Virus record (IMG/VR): IMGVR_UViG_3300009603_000028
Coordinates: 1 to 37,396 of that record
DNA: 37,396 bases
Strand: one strand, 5' to 3'
From: a virus
Shown here one piece after another: positions 1 through 6,292 of this stretch. The notes under the pieces are model-generated. The model had not been told where the DNA came from. It saw only the letters and a list, made by a program, of their open reading frames with translations, and did not search any database. Position 1 is the stretch's first letter. Each line of letters starts with the position of its first letter. The position numbers and the translations under genes are program-made.

Positions 1-53
1 GCGGCTTTGCGCAATACGGTGGCTTTGTGGCGTAGGTATTCAGCAGCGCTCAT
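1..53 (-). CDS. Start of 55-aa hypothetical protein (partial, cut by window edge)
   Basis: Codons 1-17 of the small gene found complete at 37159-37326, reading off the left edge. The ATG lies at 51-53. It is a duplicate produced by the terminal repeat, not a second gene. Confidence 0.8.
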   Translation of the reverse strand, partial: MSAAEYLRHKATVLRKA

Positions 54-123
54 TTTGCGTAACGTGGGCTGAGAGTGCGACGGTGAGATGATACCTGTGT
101 TTCGCCGTTCAGTCGGGCTTGCC
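1..123. repeat. Left copy of 123-bp direct terminal repeat
   Basis: These bases are identical to 37274-37396. The repeat spans the start of a 55-aa gene and the end of a 53-aa gene, and both open reading frames continue smoothly across the joined ends. This means the molecule is circular, circularly permuted, or was assembled with an overlap. The repeat itself shows no cos-like or attachment-site structure. Confidence 0.97.
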
Positions 124-211
124 TGCGTGCTGCCAGACGGGATTCGAGTTTAGCGCTCCAGGCTGCGTCGTTTGCTAGACGCGCTTGGGTAACGGTAGGG
201 TCTTCAAACAT
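50..211 (-). CDS. Hypothetical protein, 53 aa
   Basis: Small basic protein with an Arg/Ala-rich centre (ESRLAARRQARLNGE) and no recognised domain. The ATG at 209-211 was chosen because GGAGG lies a few bases upstream. It overlaps the stop of the methyltransferase C-terminal frame (204) and its own stop overlaps the start of the next gene (53), so it is translationally coupled within the leftward early operon. Function unknown. Confidence 0.65.
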   Translation of the reverse strand: MFEDPTVTQARLANDAAWSAKLESRLAARRQARLNGETQVSSHRRTLSPRYAK

Positions 212-677
212 TGATTGCCTCCAATATGGCGTTTCCAATAAGTTCGGGAATCTGCGGCACTACGGCGTTTCCGAGGGCGTGCAGTCTAGGTTGAGCCATT
301 CTTGCGGAAACCCCATCATGCCCTCCACACACGAAGGGCACGGCGCTCCTTTGAACAGCATCGATAAGCCCACTTGCTTCCCTATACGCATCCGTCTTTG
401 GATGGATGGCATTGAACAATCCCCCCGATCTCGACAATCCGAGGCTAGAGGGGTAGGCAATAATCCACAGCCTCTCCCTGCGGTGCGGGGCACCAACGGC
501 TGACGCTGGTATGACTTCCCATTCCGCATCGTACCCGAGTTCGGCCAGCGGCCCGAGAACTCTTCCCATCCATCCATTAAGCAACTCTGGGCTGTTCTCC
601 ACGATGACGAATTTGGGTCGTAGTTCGCCAATAAGTCGAGCGAATTCGCTCCATAATCCGCTTCTTTTTCCGTCCAA
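204..677 (-). pseudogene. C-terminal part of split cytosine-C5 DNA methyltransferase
   Basis: This frame carries the downstream motifs of a Dcm-type C5 methyltransferase. Motif VI appears as [10 protein letters not shown], motif VIII as [11 protein letters not shown], and the C-terminal motif X region as [14 protein letters not shown]. The N-terminal motifs lie in the upstream ORF (718-1413) in another frame. The gap between the two ORFs holds the codons for PCQ, so the catalytic Cys is in neither ORF. The first possible start here is TTG at 677, after that Cys. Unless ribosomes change frame at 718-720, the enzyme is inactive. The same DNA is also open in a third frame (260-820). Confidence 0.8.
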
Positions 678-820
678 TCCCTCGCCCTTTCCGGACGTTG
701 ATAAGTCTTGGCACGGCTTATGGGAAGCCGCCGCAAATCACGTCGATCTGCGAGGCTTCCTGGCTCTCCTTCAAATAAACTTGCTTGTGGTGTTCGTGAT
801 GGTGCTTCTGACATAGCCAC
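260..820 (-). CDS. Overlapping ORF, 186 aa, alternate frame of C5 methyltransferase
   Basis: Open from GTG 820 (or ATG 814) to 260, in a frame different from both methyltransferase pieces. Its translation contains [41 protein letters not shown] and [11 protein letters not shown]. From memory these resemble a protein type common in phage and bacterial annotations (SSWRTxQ ... WPRSGTMRNG ... LLPTP ... MGFPxGWT). Reading these blocks against the DNA shows they are the shifted frame of conserved Dcm motifs VI, VIII and X. The ORF may be a true overprinted gene, or only the shadow of a conserved enzyme. It stays open through the 7-nt lesion that breaks the methyltransferase frame. No product function can be assigned. 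Confidence 0.4.
   Translation of the reverse strand: MAMSEAPSRTPQASLFEGEPGSLADRRDLRRLPISRAKTYQRPERARDWTEKEADYGANSLDLLANYDPNSSSWRTAQSCLMDGWEEFSGRWPNSGTMRNGKSYQRQPLVPRTAGRGCGLLPTPLASDCRDRGDCSMPSIQRRMRIGKQVGLSMLFKGAPCPSCVEGMMGFPQEWLNLDCTPSETP
714..730. repeat. Perfect inverted repeat at methyltransferase frame break
   Basis: CGGCTT-ATGGG-AAGCCG, a perfect 6-bp inverted repeat with a 5-nt loop. Bases 714-720 are the 7 extra nucleotides that separate the GGFP codons from the TGC CAA (Cys-Gln) codons expected next. The extra bases mirror the neighbouring arm, as expected from quasi-palindrome-templated strand switching. Confidence 0.8.
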
Positions 821-1413
821 CTGACCTGTAAGGGTTTCTCGTAGTCATCGTGATGGGCCTGAACCTCGCGCCGCCCATCGGACATTGTTCCGTTTGCACC
901 GCAAACTTCACACGGCTGAGGCTTTAAGACACCGGAAATTATAGCCCTCTCCGTAATATTCTGCGCCCGGTCTACGGCCTTCGCTCCCCCCCTATAAAAG
1001 TGGTTGTCAGCGCCATACCTTTTCTGAGGGCGCATCTTAGTACGCCTCTTCAATAGGTCGTGCATGGACTGCCGCGTTACTCCGTAACAAGTCGCCAAAT
1101 CACCAAGACTCAACCCATTATCATATAAAACCACGGCGTTCGCCGCCTGTTGCTCAGTGAGCTTTTTCAACTTCCCTGGCATCGCTATAACTCCGTCCTT
1201 CTGTAGTTTCCTTACAGATAGTGTCAGGACATCATTATAGCAAGGCACGTTTGGCCAATGCTTGGCGAGGACTTTACGGGGGAACTCTTCGATTTCGCAG
1301 AACGCGACCGTTTCAAATCCGTCATATTGTGCGCCTTCCTTTGTCGCGCGTTCAAGGCCAAGGCTGAAGCCGCCTATGCCGCTGAATAGGTCGAGAACCT
1401 TAAGCTTAGGCAT
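718..1413 (-). pseudogene. N-terminal part of C5 methyltransferase with in-frame HNH insertion
   Basis: Residues 1-75 are a Dcm-type N-terminus: SAM-binding motif [16 protein letters not shown] (8-22), then [17 protein letters not shown] with the motif II/III pattern. Residues about 76-222 are foreign: a helix-turn-helix segment and an HNH nuclease. Residues 223-231 return to the methyltransferase at motif IV, ending IDVICGGFP followed by TAA just before the catalytic Cys codon. The rest of the enzyme is at 204-677 in another frame. The start overlaps the stop of the 142-aa gene upstream. There are no Cys/Ser...HN splice-junction residues, so the insert is not an intein. Confidence 0.8.
748..1188 (-). 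mobile_element. HNH endonuclease ORF inserted in methyltransferase gene
   Basis: About 147 codons inserted between DGV and IDVICGG of the methyltransferase. The inserted reading frame has its own ATG (1182) with GGAG 8 nt upstream, so it could be translated alone. It begins with an HTH ([20 protein letters not shown]), then [13 protein letters not shown], Cys pairs (CEVCGANG and WLCQKHHH) and the HNH core [15 protein letters not shown]. This layout matches free-standing phage HNH proteins of about 130-145 aa. The reading frame stays open through the insert and back into the methyltransferase. Boundaries are inferred from where methyltransferase similarity stops and resumes. Confidence 0.7.
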
Positions 1414-1834
1414 TCTCAGCTTCCTGTTTTAAGGTTGTCACGTCAACGCCAACCCATGTAGACCACAGGTTCAGCGCCTTGTCTGTGTATTCCGCGCGCT
1501 CCGCCTCGTTCATCGCACGATTGCTGGTGCTGGCGGGCTTGAAATAGGTTTCGCCGCTCGGCAGGGCAAATTCGGTCCCGACGCCAAGCTTGCGCTTAGT
1601 AATGGAATGCAGGTCGTTTTCCGATAGCGTCATGCGGTGCTGTTCGTTCAGGATAGGCACTACAAGCGAGCAAACGGACCAATAGAGGCCACGGCGGCGC
1701 TGGTTGGCTACACCGCCCTTAATCTCGACGCGCACCCTGCCGCGCAATTCCCGCATGGATTCTTCGGCTACACGGTTGGCGGGTTTAAGCATCCCCAGCC
1801 GAGTTTCGAATATCAGGGGAGCGCGATCAGCCAC
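1406..1834 (-). CDS. Hypothetical protein, 142 aa (recombination-region gene)
   Basis: No confident family. The protein is basic, with an internal Arg-rich stretch ([12 protein letters not shown]) and a C-terminal part rich in Glu and Ala. GTG at 1834 was chosen as start: it overlaps the stop of the upstream 93-aa gene, while longer versions would overlap that gene by about 100 nt. The next in-frame ATG is at 1792. The segment [19 protein letters not shown] weakly resembles phage DUF1367/NinB-type proteins, which would fit beside SSB and an HNH protein; I do not assert this. Confidence 0.6.
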   Translation of the reverse strand: MADRAPLIFETRLGMLKPANRVAEESMRELRGRVRVEIKGGVANQRRRGLYWSVCSLVVPILNEQHRMTLSENDLHSITKRKLGVGTEFALPSGETYFKPASTSNRAMNEAERAEYTDKALNLWSTWVGVDVTTLKQEAENA

Positions 1835-2108
1835 GGCGCATCTCTGCCATTGCGGCTTCGTATTTGCGGACAAGTTCACTATCGTGCGTATAGCCCTCCA
1901 TGGCCGTGTGCTGGATAGCTGCCACTGCTTCGTCAAACTCGCGCACTGTTTTGACAGTCAGGTTATTAAGATATTGGCCGATGAGCATGTCATCATCACC
2001 TTCTGCGACAAGTCTGCATGCGTCCGCCGCAATACTCCCAGCTAGCGCAAAAGCTGCATCATAAAGCCTTTCAATTTGCTCAGGCGTTGCTGTGTCTAGG
2101 TCACTCAT
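1827..2108 (-). CDS. Hypothetical protein, 93 aa
   Basis: Acidic, probably all-helical protein (EQIERLYDAAFALAGS, DEAVAAIQHTAM) with no recognised domain, signal or membrane segment. Its ATG overlaps the stop of the DUF968-like gene (ATGA) and its stop overlaps the GTG of the next gene, so it sits tightly inside the recombination operon. Function unknown. Confidence 0.7.
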   Translation of the reverse strand: MSDLDTATPEQIERLYDAAFALAGSIAADACRLVAEGDDDMLIGQYLNNLTVKTVREFDEAVAAIQHTAMEGYTHDSELVRKYEAAMAEMRRG

Positions 2109-2452
2109 AATCCCCGATCCTTTTTAGCGCGCTCAATCTCCGCCTTCTTCGGACTGGATTTAGCGAAAGCGTCTGCAAGATCGGCCATACTGATGCCGTG
2201 CATATCTTCAAACGAACCTTCACCAATCGCGTGCTGCTGGGAGTGATGCTCGCGACAAAGGCTGATCGTGTGCCAGTCTGACGGCTTGCGACCCATTCCT
2301 GCATCAGATCCGCAGCGGACGTGCGCTACCTCGATAGGCATTTCCTCGCATCCTGGTACGCAACAGTGATGGCCGCGCACAAAATTGCAGTGTGCTTGGC
2401 TTTTCCATCGCGCGGTGCGATTGCCTTTCTTGGGTATCTTGCGCGGTAACAT
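2105..2452 (-). CDS. HNH nuclease, DUF968-like, 115 aa
   Basis: Contains CCVPGCEEMP, then PIEVAHVRCGSDAGMG, then the dense motif SLCREHHSQQHAIG. This Cys-x3-Cys ... His ... CxxHH arrangement is that of small phage HNH proteins of the DUF968 type, usually found among lambdoid recombination and nin-region genes. The basic N-terminus (PRKIPKKGNRTARWK) may contact DNA. ATG 2452 was selected because AGGAG lies 7 nt upstream; a longer GTG version is possible. Its location two genes from SSB supports a role in recombination or branched-DNA processing. The activity is inferred. Confidence 0.7.
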   Translation of the reverse strand: MLPRKIPKKGNRTARWKSQAHCNFVRGHHCCVPGCEEMPIEVAHVRCGSDAGMGRKPSDWHTISLCREHHSQQHAIGEGSFEDMHGISMADLADAFAKSSPKKAEIERAKKDRGL

Positions 2453-2522
2453 GTGTCTCTCCTGAAAGTGTGTCGGGCTTTTAACGGCTACGGCCCGACG
2501 CGTAGCTTCCACTAGGTATCCC

Positions 2523-2535
2523 GTATTGAAAATAC
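2523..2535. repeat. Short inverted repeat downstream of SSB
   Basis: GTATT-GAA-AATAC in the 94-bp gap between the SSB stop and the DUF968-like start. The stem is AT-rich and has no T-run, so it is a poor terminator. It could be an operator or a chance palindrome. Confidence 0.3.
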
Positions 2536-2546
2536 CCGACCGTTAA

Positions 2547-2933
2547 TCAGAATGGCGCAAATCCGTCATCCTGGCTGTCATTACCCCAGCCGCCTTGATT
2601 GCCGCTGTCATACGATTGTTTGCGCTCGCCGCGAGCGTCGCCGGGTGTGTTCAGAATCGTAACGTCATCGGCTTTGCATTGCAGATACGTCTTACCTTCA
2701 TACTCTCGCGTCGAGAGTTCGCCAGTGACAGCAACAGCCGAACCTTTACGGAGGATGCGCGCCAGGCCTTCAGCACCCTTGCCGAACTTGGAAACGTCCA
2801 GCCAGATGGTTTGCTTGTTATCGCCATACCCTACATCGGTAGCCACTGAGAAACGGCAAATATCCGTGCCGCCCTGCGTAGTGGTGTGTTTTGCGTCTTG
2901 GCCCAAGCGGCCCGCTGCGAATGTTCTAAGCAT
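2547..2933 (-). CDS. ssb: Single-stranded DNA-binding protein
   Basis: 128 aa with the SSB OB-fold pattern: start LRTFAAGRLGQDAKHTT, strand block DICRFSVATDVGYGDNKQTIWLDV, then GSAVAVTGELSTREYEGKTYLQCKADDV. A Gly/Gln/Ser-rich linker leads to an acidic-hydrophobic tail ending DDGFAPF, the usual protein-interaction tip. It binds ssDNA during replication and recombination. ATG 2933 has GGAG 7 nt upstream, inside the end of the annealing-protein gene, with which it overlaps by 8 nt. Confidence 0.9.
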   Translation of the reverse strand: MLRTFAAGRLGQDAKHTTTQGGTDICRFSVATDVGYGDNKQTIWLDVSKFGKGAEGLARILRKGSAVAVTGELSTREYEGKTYLQCKADDVTILNTPGDARGERKQSYDSGNQGGWGNDSQDDGFAPF

Positions 2934-3567
2934 TATTATTCTCCATCTTCTTGGCCTCGTCGCCAATCCATTTCATTGCCCCTTTAAAACTTGTCGCGGG
3001 CAAATCGCTAAGGTCTGCTATCTTTTTAGCTGTAAGAACCCGGTCAACTGGGAAATTGAGGCCCTCACATAGCAGCATGAGTTCTTCGCGCTGTGCGTCG
3101 GTTATGTTCTCGACTTTTGGCGCAAATTCCTTTTCCATCTGCTGGACGTATTTGCTGTCATCGAACTGGCCCATGTGAATATCAGCACCAACACCGACGA
3201 ACTTGAAGGCATTGCCAACCGCATCGGTGAAAGCCTTTTTGAACGCCTCGTCATCCGAGAACAGGCCGTGCTTATTCTTGGAAATCACCTTGTCGCCTCC
3301 GACGCCGCAAAAGGTGTTTACCTTGTCTGTGTGCCAGCAAGTGACGGTGCAATAGACAAGCACTTCGCCATCAGCCCCATTCACTACGTTGAATTGAGGC
3401 TCATTCATACCCCAGCCTTCGCCTATAGGGCCGAATTGTTCCGTTAGGCGCTTGACCATCCACATGGGCTTAAGGGCGGTGCCAGAGAACCCGCCAGCGC
3501 GCTTAAAGCCCTTTGTGTGAGCGGGATCTGTTTTGCTCAAAGCATCCCATATTTTCATGTTGCTCAT
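2926..3567 (-). CDS. Single-strand annealing protein, Rad52/ERF-like family
   Basis: 213 aa. The N-terminus KTDPAHTKGFKRAGGFSG, TALKPMWMVKRLTEQFGPIG, the strand-rich VLVYCTVTCW and the block DEAFKKAFTDAVGNAFKFVG are typical of the phage Rad52/ERF superfamily annealing proteins (DUF1071-like as I remember it). Such proteins pair complementary ssDNA during phage recombination. The neighbours fit: a DnaQ-like exonuclease upstream and SSB downstream, forming a compact recombination module. The C-terminal part (ITDAQREELMLLCEG) looks helical. Start ATG 3567; ATG 3558 is an alternative. Confidence 0.8.
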   Translation of the reverse strand: MSNMKIWDALSKTDPAHTKGFKRAGGFSGTALKPMWMVKRLTEQFGPIGEGWGMNEPQFNVVNGADGEVLVYCTVTCWHTDKVNTFCGVGGDKVISKNKHGLFSDDEAFKKAFTDAVGNAFKFVGVGADIHMGQFDDSKYVQQMEKEFAPKVENITDAQREELMLLCEGLNFPVDRVLTAKKIADLSDLPATSFKGAMKWIGDEAKKMENNNA

Positions 3568-3570
3568 TAC

Positions 3571-4233
3571 CTAGTATCCTACGGATTGGAACTTGCGGAA
3601 CACCGAACGCACGCGCTCGACATCTGCCCGACAATATTCTGAAATCTTGTCATGCTCACCGTTCGCCCATGCTTCAGCCACCATCGAGCCGTCAAAGCCA
3701 TCCTTGCCTGGAATGCCGAGGGCCTTGCACAGATCGTCGAGGCTGATACGGTCTTTCGGCCCTGCCCATGCCACCATCGTATCAAACACGTTATCCGACC
3801 ATGGCTTAATGTCGCGGGGGAACATGACGCTAGGCGGCAACTGGACGCCAAGCACGATAGCGCGGTTAAGGATAAAGCGCAGATCAAAGCCGCTGATATA
3901 GTGGCCGATGAAGCGGTTTAGTCCTTGATCTGGCAGGTCTGCAAAGAAGTCGCGAATAATCGCCGCCTCGCTTTCAATATCTTGCGCGTGATATGCCAGA
4001 GCCTCACCATCGCCGATAGCAAACCCTATCGTGCAGATATGGCCGTGCGCCGGGTTAAAGCTGGTCTTGGCAACAATCTCGTCAGCAGCCGCATCGCCGT
4101 TGTCTGCGATCCATTGTGCAATGCTTTCCGGCTTCTTGTATTGCGCCGGGGCAGTGATGGTGTTGCGTACCTCTGCGCGGTATTCAGCCGATTGGCTTGG
4201 AACTGTTTCTATGTCGAGAAAGATGTCATTCAT
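3571..4233 (-). CDS. 3'-5' exonuclease, DnaQ/PolB-exo-like (DEDDy)
   Basis: 220 aa. Exo I motif is FLDIET with D7 and E9. Exo II is in RFIGHYISGFDLRF. Exo III is SEYCRADVERVR near residues 198-209, with Y200 and D204, the DEDDy form. The sequence matches stand-alone predicted PolB-like 3'-5' exonucleases found in phages. It probably produces or trims ends for the annealing protein encoded next. AAGGAG lies upstream of the ATG. It is the first gene after the 440-bp region without a clear ORF, so a promoter there is likely although I cannot point to a strong one. Confidence 0.85.
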   Translation of the reverse strand: MNDIFLDIETVPSQSAEYRAEVRNTITAPAQYKKPESIAQWIADNGDAAADEIVAKTSFNPAHGHICTIGFAIGDGEALAYHAQDIESEAAIIRDFFADLPDQGLNRFIGHYISGFDLRFILNRAIVLGVQLPPSVMFPRDIKPWSDNVFDTMVAWAGPKDRISLDDLCKALGIPGKDGFDGSMVAEAWANGEHDKISEYCRADVERVRSVFRKFQSVGY

Positions 4234-4236
4234 GGC

Positions 4237-4677
4237 TTGCGTCTCCTTTGGACGTAACTCTCCTAACCGTGGGGGTCACTCCTTTGAAAAGTGAACGGCA
4301 TCCCCATCAACACTGTCTCAACCATATTTACCGTGCCGACCGTAAAGTGGTCCCTCCTTGGCCCCCACCGAGTATTTGCGCGTGGTCCGCATTGGTACTG
4401 TGACACTGAGGCACGTATATCGCTTCGCCAGTTGACTAGGCTAGGCGGGAGCGGTTCAACTCCTATGGTTTCCATCCCTTGAGAGAGGATGATGCTCTTT
4501 GTGGATCGGGATTTTGCCGCAACTGTCGGCGTACATCCTAAAACCAAGGCAGTCTTTTCGGGATGTTCGCGGTCAAACGCCAATTCAAACCGGGCTTGCG
4601 TTATCCCGGCAGAACGCCTATACAGGCGCTGGAAACTGACGGGGCCTCGTGGAAACATCCTCTGCGAGGCCCTTTCC
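4237..4677. other. 440-bp region without a convincing gene; structured
   Basis: No ORF here looks like a real protein on either strand. The right part holds three successive perfect hairpins: CCGGG/CCCGG (about 4588-4607), CGCCT-ATAC-AGGCG (about 4614-4627) and the long GGGCCTCG/CGAGGCCC (4642-4672), the last followed by TTTCCTTA on the plus strand. This suggests a structured RNA, most simply rightward and ending at about 4680. Possible but weak plus-strand promoter: TTGGTA (4392-4397), 18 nt, TATATC (4416-4421). It may equally be the leader of the leftward recombination operon. Confidence 0.45.
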
Positions 4678-4680
4678 TTA
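4641..4680 (+). terminator. Terminator-like hairpin, rightward
   Basis: An 8-bp perfect stem GGGCCTCG/CGAGGCCC, extended by a G-T pair, with a 15-nt loop that itself can fold (GGA/TCC). It is followed by TTTCCTTA on the plus strand; the minus-strand flank has no T-run. It sits just outside the stop of the leftward HTH gene. The imperfect T-tract lowers confidence. Confidence 0.5.
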
Positions 4681-4908
4681 TGCCTCTGCTTTTTCTGCAT
4701 TGCAAGCCTTATCTTTGCGCTTTGCGATAATTGCAGTTTCTAACCCGATGCTGGAAAGGATGGTTTCGTTCGCCGCTTTCCTGCCGTTCATCACCTCGCT
4801 AAGGTATGATTGGCTGACGCCGATCCGTTCGGCCAGCTTATAGGCTCCCTTCCATCCAGCAGCCTTGTGCAGCCTGTCGCGCACCTCGTCTTGAGTGTAT
4901 CGCTTCAT
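4678..4908 (-). CDS. HTH DNA-binding protein, XRE/Cro type, 76 aa
   Basis: The segment AYKLAERIGVSQSYLSEVMNGRKAAN is a clear Cro/XRE helix-turn-helix with recognition helix around SQSYLSEVM. The C-terminus is charged and Ala/Lys-rich, without a protease or dimerisation domain. It is the second HTH regulator of the leftward early operon and precedes the 440-bp region upstream of the recombination genes, so it may control transcription there. Weak SD (AGGA) about 10 nt before the ATG. Confidence 0.75.
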   Translation of the reverse strand: MKRYTQDEVRDRLHKAAGWKGAYKLAERIGVSQSYLSEVMNGRKAANETILSSIGLETAIIAKRKDKACNAEKAEA

Positions 4909-4920
4909 GGGTTCAGATCC

Positions 4921-5100
4921 TCATTCATAGCGTAATCCTTCAGTCTCTGTTGCGGCTGTTCTAAGGTGGCTGACATCGTGGCCCTCGCTCTCCAAAGCTT
5001 TGCAGGCAAGAAGTAGAGCGTGGGTTACGTTTCCAAGAGCGGCGCGGGTGTCGGCTAGCTGCATCCTGGATTGCAAGTAGCGGTCGCGGTAGTCGGTCAT
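4921..5100 (-). CDS. Hypothetical protein, 59 aa
   Basis: Probably helical throughout (DYRDRYLQSRMQLADTRAAL, ALLLACKALESEG), with no known motif. ATG 5100 overlaps the stop of the 142-aa gene as ATGA, which fixes the start over the longer alternative. Function unknown. Confidence 0.65.
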   Translation of the reverse strand: MTDYRDRYLQSRMQLADTRAALGNVTHALLLACKALESEGHDVSHLRTAATETEGLRYE

Positions 5101-5525
5101 GTGCCCTGCTCTCGATAGGTGCAATCACAAGGACGCGCCAGCTTATCTGCCGCGTTGGACGTTTTGCAGTCAGATGCGTGGCGACGTTTGCCGGACAAAT
5201 AGATAAAGAGATCGGCAAGCGGCTCATGCAAAGCCTCAAGCCTCTCTTCCTGTTCTTCGCTATATGAAGGGCCAAAAGTCGGATGCCCCCAATTAGTATC
5301 GCTCTCTGCGCTTTCGATCAGAGAAACCGCCCCCGCACAAAGCTGCGCCAAATCATCCAAGGTTTTCTCAAATTCAGGTTTGCGAGCGACAACTCGGGAG
5401 TGAGCTTTCGCAACTGCTGCCAGTACGAACAGTTCGCCAGCATGGTTACTGTTCTCGGCTGCCTCAATGGCTTGGCGCAGCGTATTGCATGCCGCTTCAA
5501 CCTCGGCATCAGTATGCCCACTCAT
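5097..5525 (-). CDS. Hypothetical protein, 142 aa
   Basis: Unrecognised. The N-terminal two thirds look helical and acidic (AEVEAACNTLRQAIEAAEN, EFEKTLDDLAQLCAGAVSL). The C-terminal end has Cys residues spaced as SDCK ... RPCDCTY that could bind a metal. Start and stop both overlap neighbouring genes by four bases, so it is translated within the operon. Confidence 0.65.
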   Translation of the reverse strand: MSGHTDAEVEAACNTLRQAIEAAENSNHAGELFVLAAVAKAHSRVVARKPEFEKTLDDLAQLCAGAVSLIESAESDTNWGHPTFGPSYSEEQEERLEALHEPLADLFIYLSGKRRHASDCKTSNAADKLARPCDCTYREQGT

Positions 5526-5608
5526 GCCGCTATCACCTGTGCAAGCATTACCAGAAACATCCCAAGAGCCGCCCCGATCAGGTATGCGTCGTGTGTATCA
5601 GTCCACAT
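5522..5608 (-). CDS. 28-aa single-pass membrane peptide
   Basis: Short soluble N-terminus (MWTDTHDAYL) followed by one hydrophobic helix IGAALGMFLVMLAQVIAA running to the C-terminus. AGGAG lies 7 nt before the ATG and its stop overlaps the next ATG (ATGA), strong signs of real translation for such a short frame. Role unknown. Confidence 0.55.
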   Translation of the reverse strand: MWTDTHDAYLIGAALGMFLVMLAQVIAA

Positions 5609-5894
5609 GGTTAGGCTCCTTGTTCATTAGGGCGATGATGCCGTGATCCTCTAGGGTGGCTTTAGGCGGCGTAACCTTGCGAAAGCGCGCTTCGTGACCA
5701 ACACTGCCGTCAGAAAGAATAAGCGCGGCGCATCCACACTCAATTCCTGCAATGTTGTGTACCGGCTTTATTCCAATAACTGTCTGAAACCTTCTGGCGC
5801 TATTAAGATTACCGTTATGCTTCATGCCGTGGCGACATGTGAAAGAGCCTGAAAATACCTTTTCGGACAAGTCGCCCTTTTGCCAATCACTCAT
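5598..5894 (-). CDS. Hypothetical protein, 98 aa
   Basis: No recognised family. Features are an N-terminal SDWQKGDLSEKV, a central Cys pair in GIECGCAALILSDGS and a basic stretch EARFRKVTPP. It is the first gene after the intrinsic terminator at 5909-5949, so its expression probably depends on read-through or antitermination. Start at ATG 5894 with GGAA upstream; the GTG at 5897 is the alternative. Confidence 0.65.
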   Translation of the reverse strand: MSDWQKGDLSEKVFSGSFTCRHGMKHNGNLNSARRFQTVIGIKPVHNIAGIECGCAALILSDGSVGHEARFRKVTPPKATLEDHGIIALMNKEPNHVD

Positions 5895-5908
5895 CACACG
5901 TTCCTTTC

Positions 5909-5949
5909 AAAAATGATGCAGCCGGGGCAAGGGAGGTAACCCCGGCTGC
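5909..5949 (-). terminator. Strong intrinsic terminator, leftward
   Basis: A perfect 10-bp GC-rich stem GCAGCCGGGG/CCCCGGCTGC with a 12-nt loop (5918-5949). On the minus strand it is followed by ATCATTTTT (T-run 5909-5913). It lies between the GIY-YIG gene and the next early gene, in the middle of an otherwise continuous operon. Confidence 0.85.
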
Positions 5950-5969
5950 GCCCGCTCGGTGGGGCGGGC
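5950..5969 (-). other. Second hairpin beside the early terminator
   Basis: GCCCGC/GCGGGC stem with an 8-nt loop, ending at the stop codon of the GIY-YIG gene. Placed directly before the terminator, it could modulate termination or be an antitermination signal. Confidence 0.4.
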
Positions 5970-6292
5970 TAAGGTTTGCCATTGCCGCGATAAGGTTTGC
6001 CCCTAGGCAAAATATTCACAAGGGGGTGCCCAATCTTACGGTAAAATCGGATCAAGGTTTTTTCGCATTCCACGACACGAGACGCCGCACATGACATAAC
6101 CCTGATAACTGAATGAGGATTGTTTTTCATCCAGACGTAAATCGCTGATTTGCTGCCTCTGTGGTGCTCAAATCTTAAGGATATGGCCTGCCGTGTTCTG
6201 CCAATATATCGGACAAGACCGTCTTTGCCGCGAACGGCGTAAATGTATTCGTGGCCCCAGTGCGGGCATTCAGGGCTTAGCAAACCCCTCAT
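5969..6292 (-). CDS. GIY-YIG-like nuclease, 107 aa
   Basis: The core YIYAVRGKDGLVRYIGRTRQ has the GIY-YIG pattern (Y-I-Y, then R-Y-I-G-R-T), followed by a basic helix SLRFEHHRGSK and VVECEKTLIRFYRK, where the Glu is placed like the catalytic Glu. The N-terminal tract has Cys/His (SPECPHWGHEY). Such small proteins are common stand-alone phage nucleases; the role is unknown. ATG 6292 overlaps the stop of the HTH gene as ATGA. A terminator follows directly. Confidence 0.7.
   Translation of the reverse strand: MRGLLSPECPHWGHEYIYAVRGKDGLVRYIGRTRQAISLRFEHHRGSKSAIYVWMKNNPHSVIRVMSCAASRVVECEKTLIRFYRKIGHPLVNILPRGKPYRGNGKP

Noticed and set aside
748-1188. Intein or group I intron in the methyltransferase
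   Set aside because: No Cys/Ser start with His-Asn end for an intein, and the insert is almost entirely HNH coding sequence, leaving no room for an intron core. A cDNA test would settle it.
4381-4470. tRNA-like GGTTCAACTCC in the gap
   Set aside because: The flanking bases do not pair as a T-stem and no matching acceptor arm lies about 70 nt upstream.
4263-4700. Minus-strand 145-aa ORF in the large gap
   Set aside because: It spans three strong hairpins, has a composition unlike its neighbours, no good SD at its start and no recognisable motif. Plus-strand ORFs of 63 and 84 aa in the same area were rejected for the same reasons.
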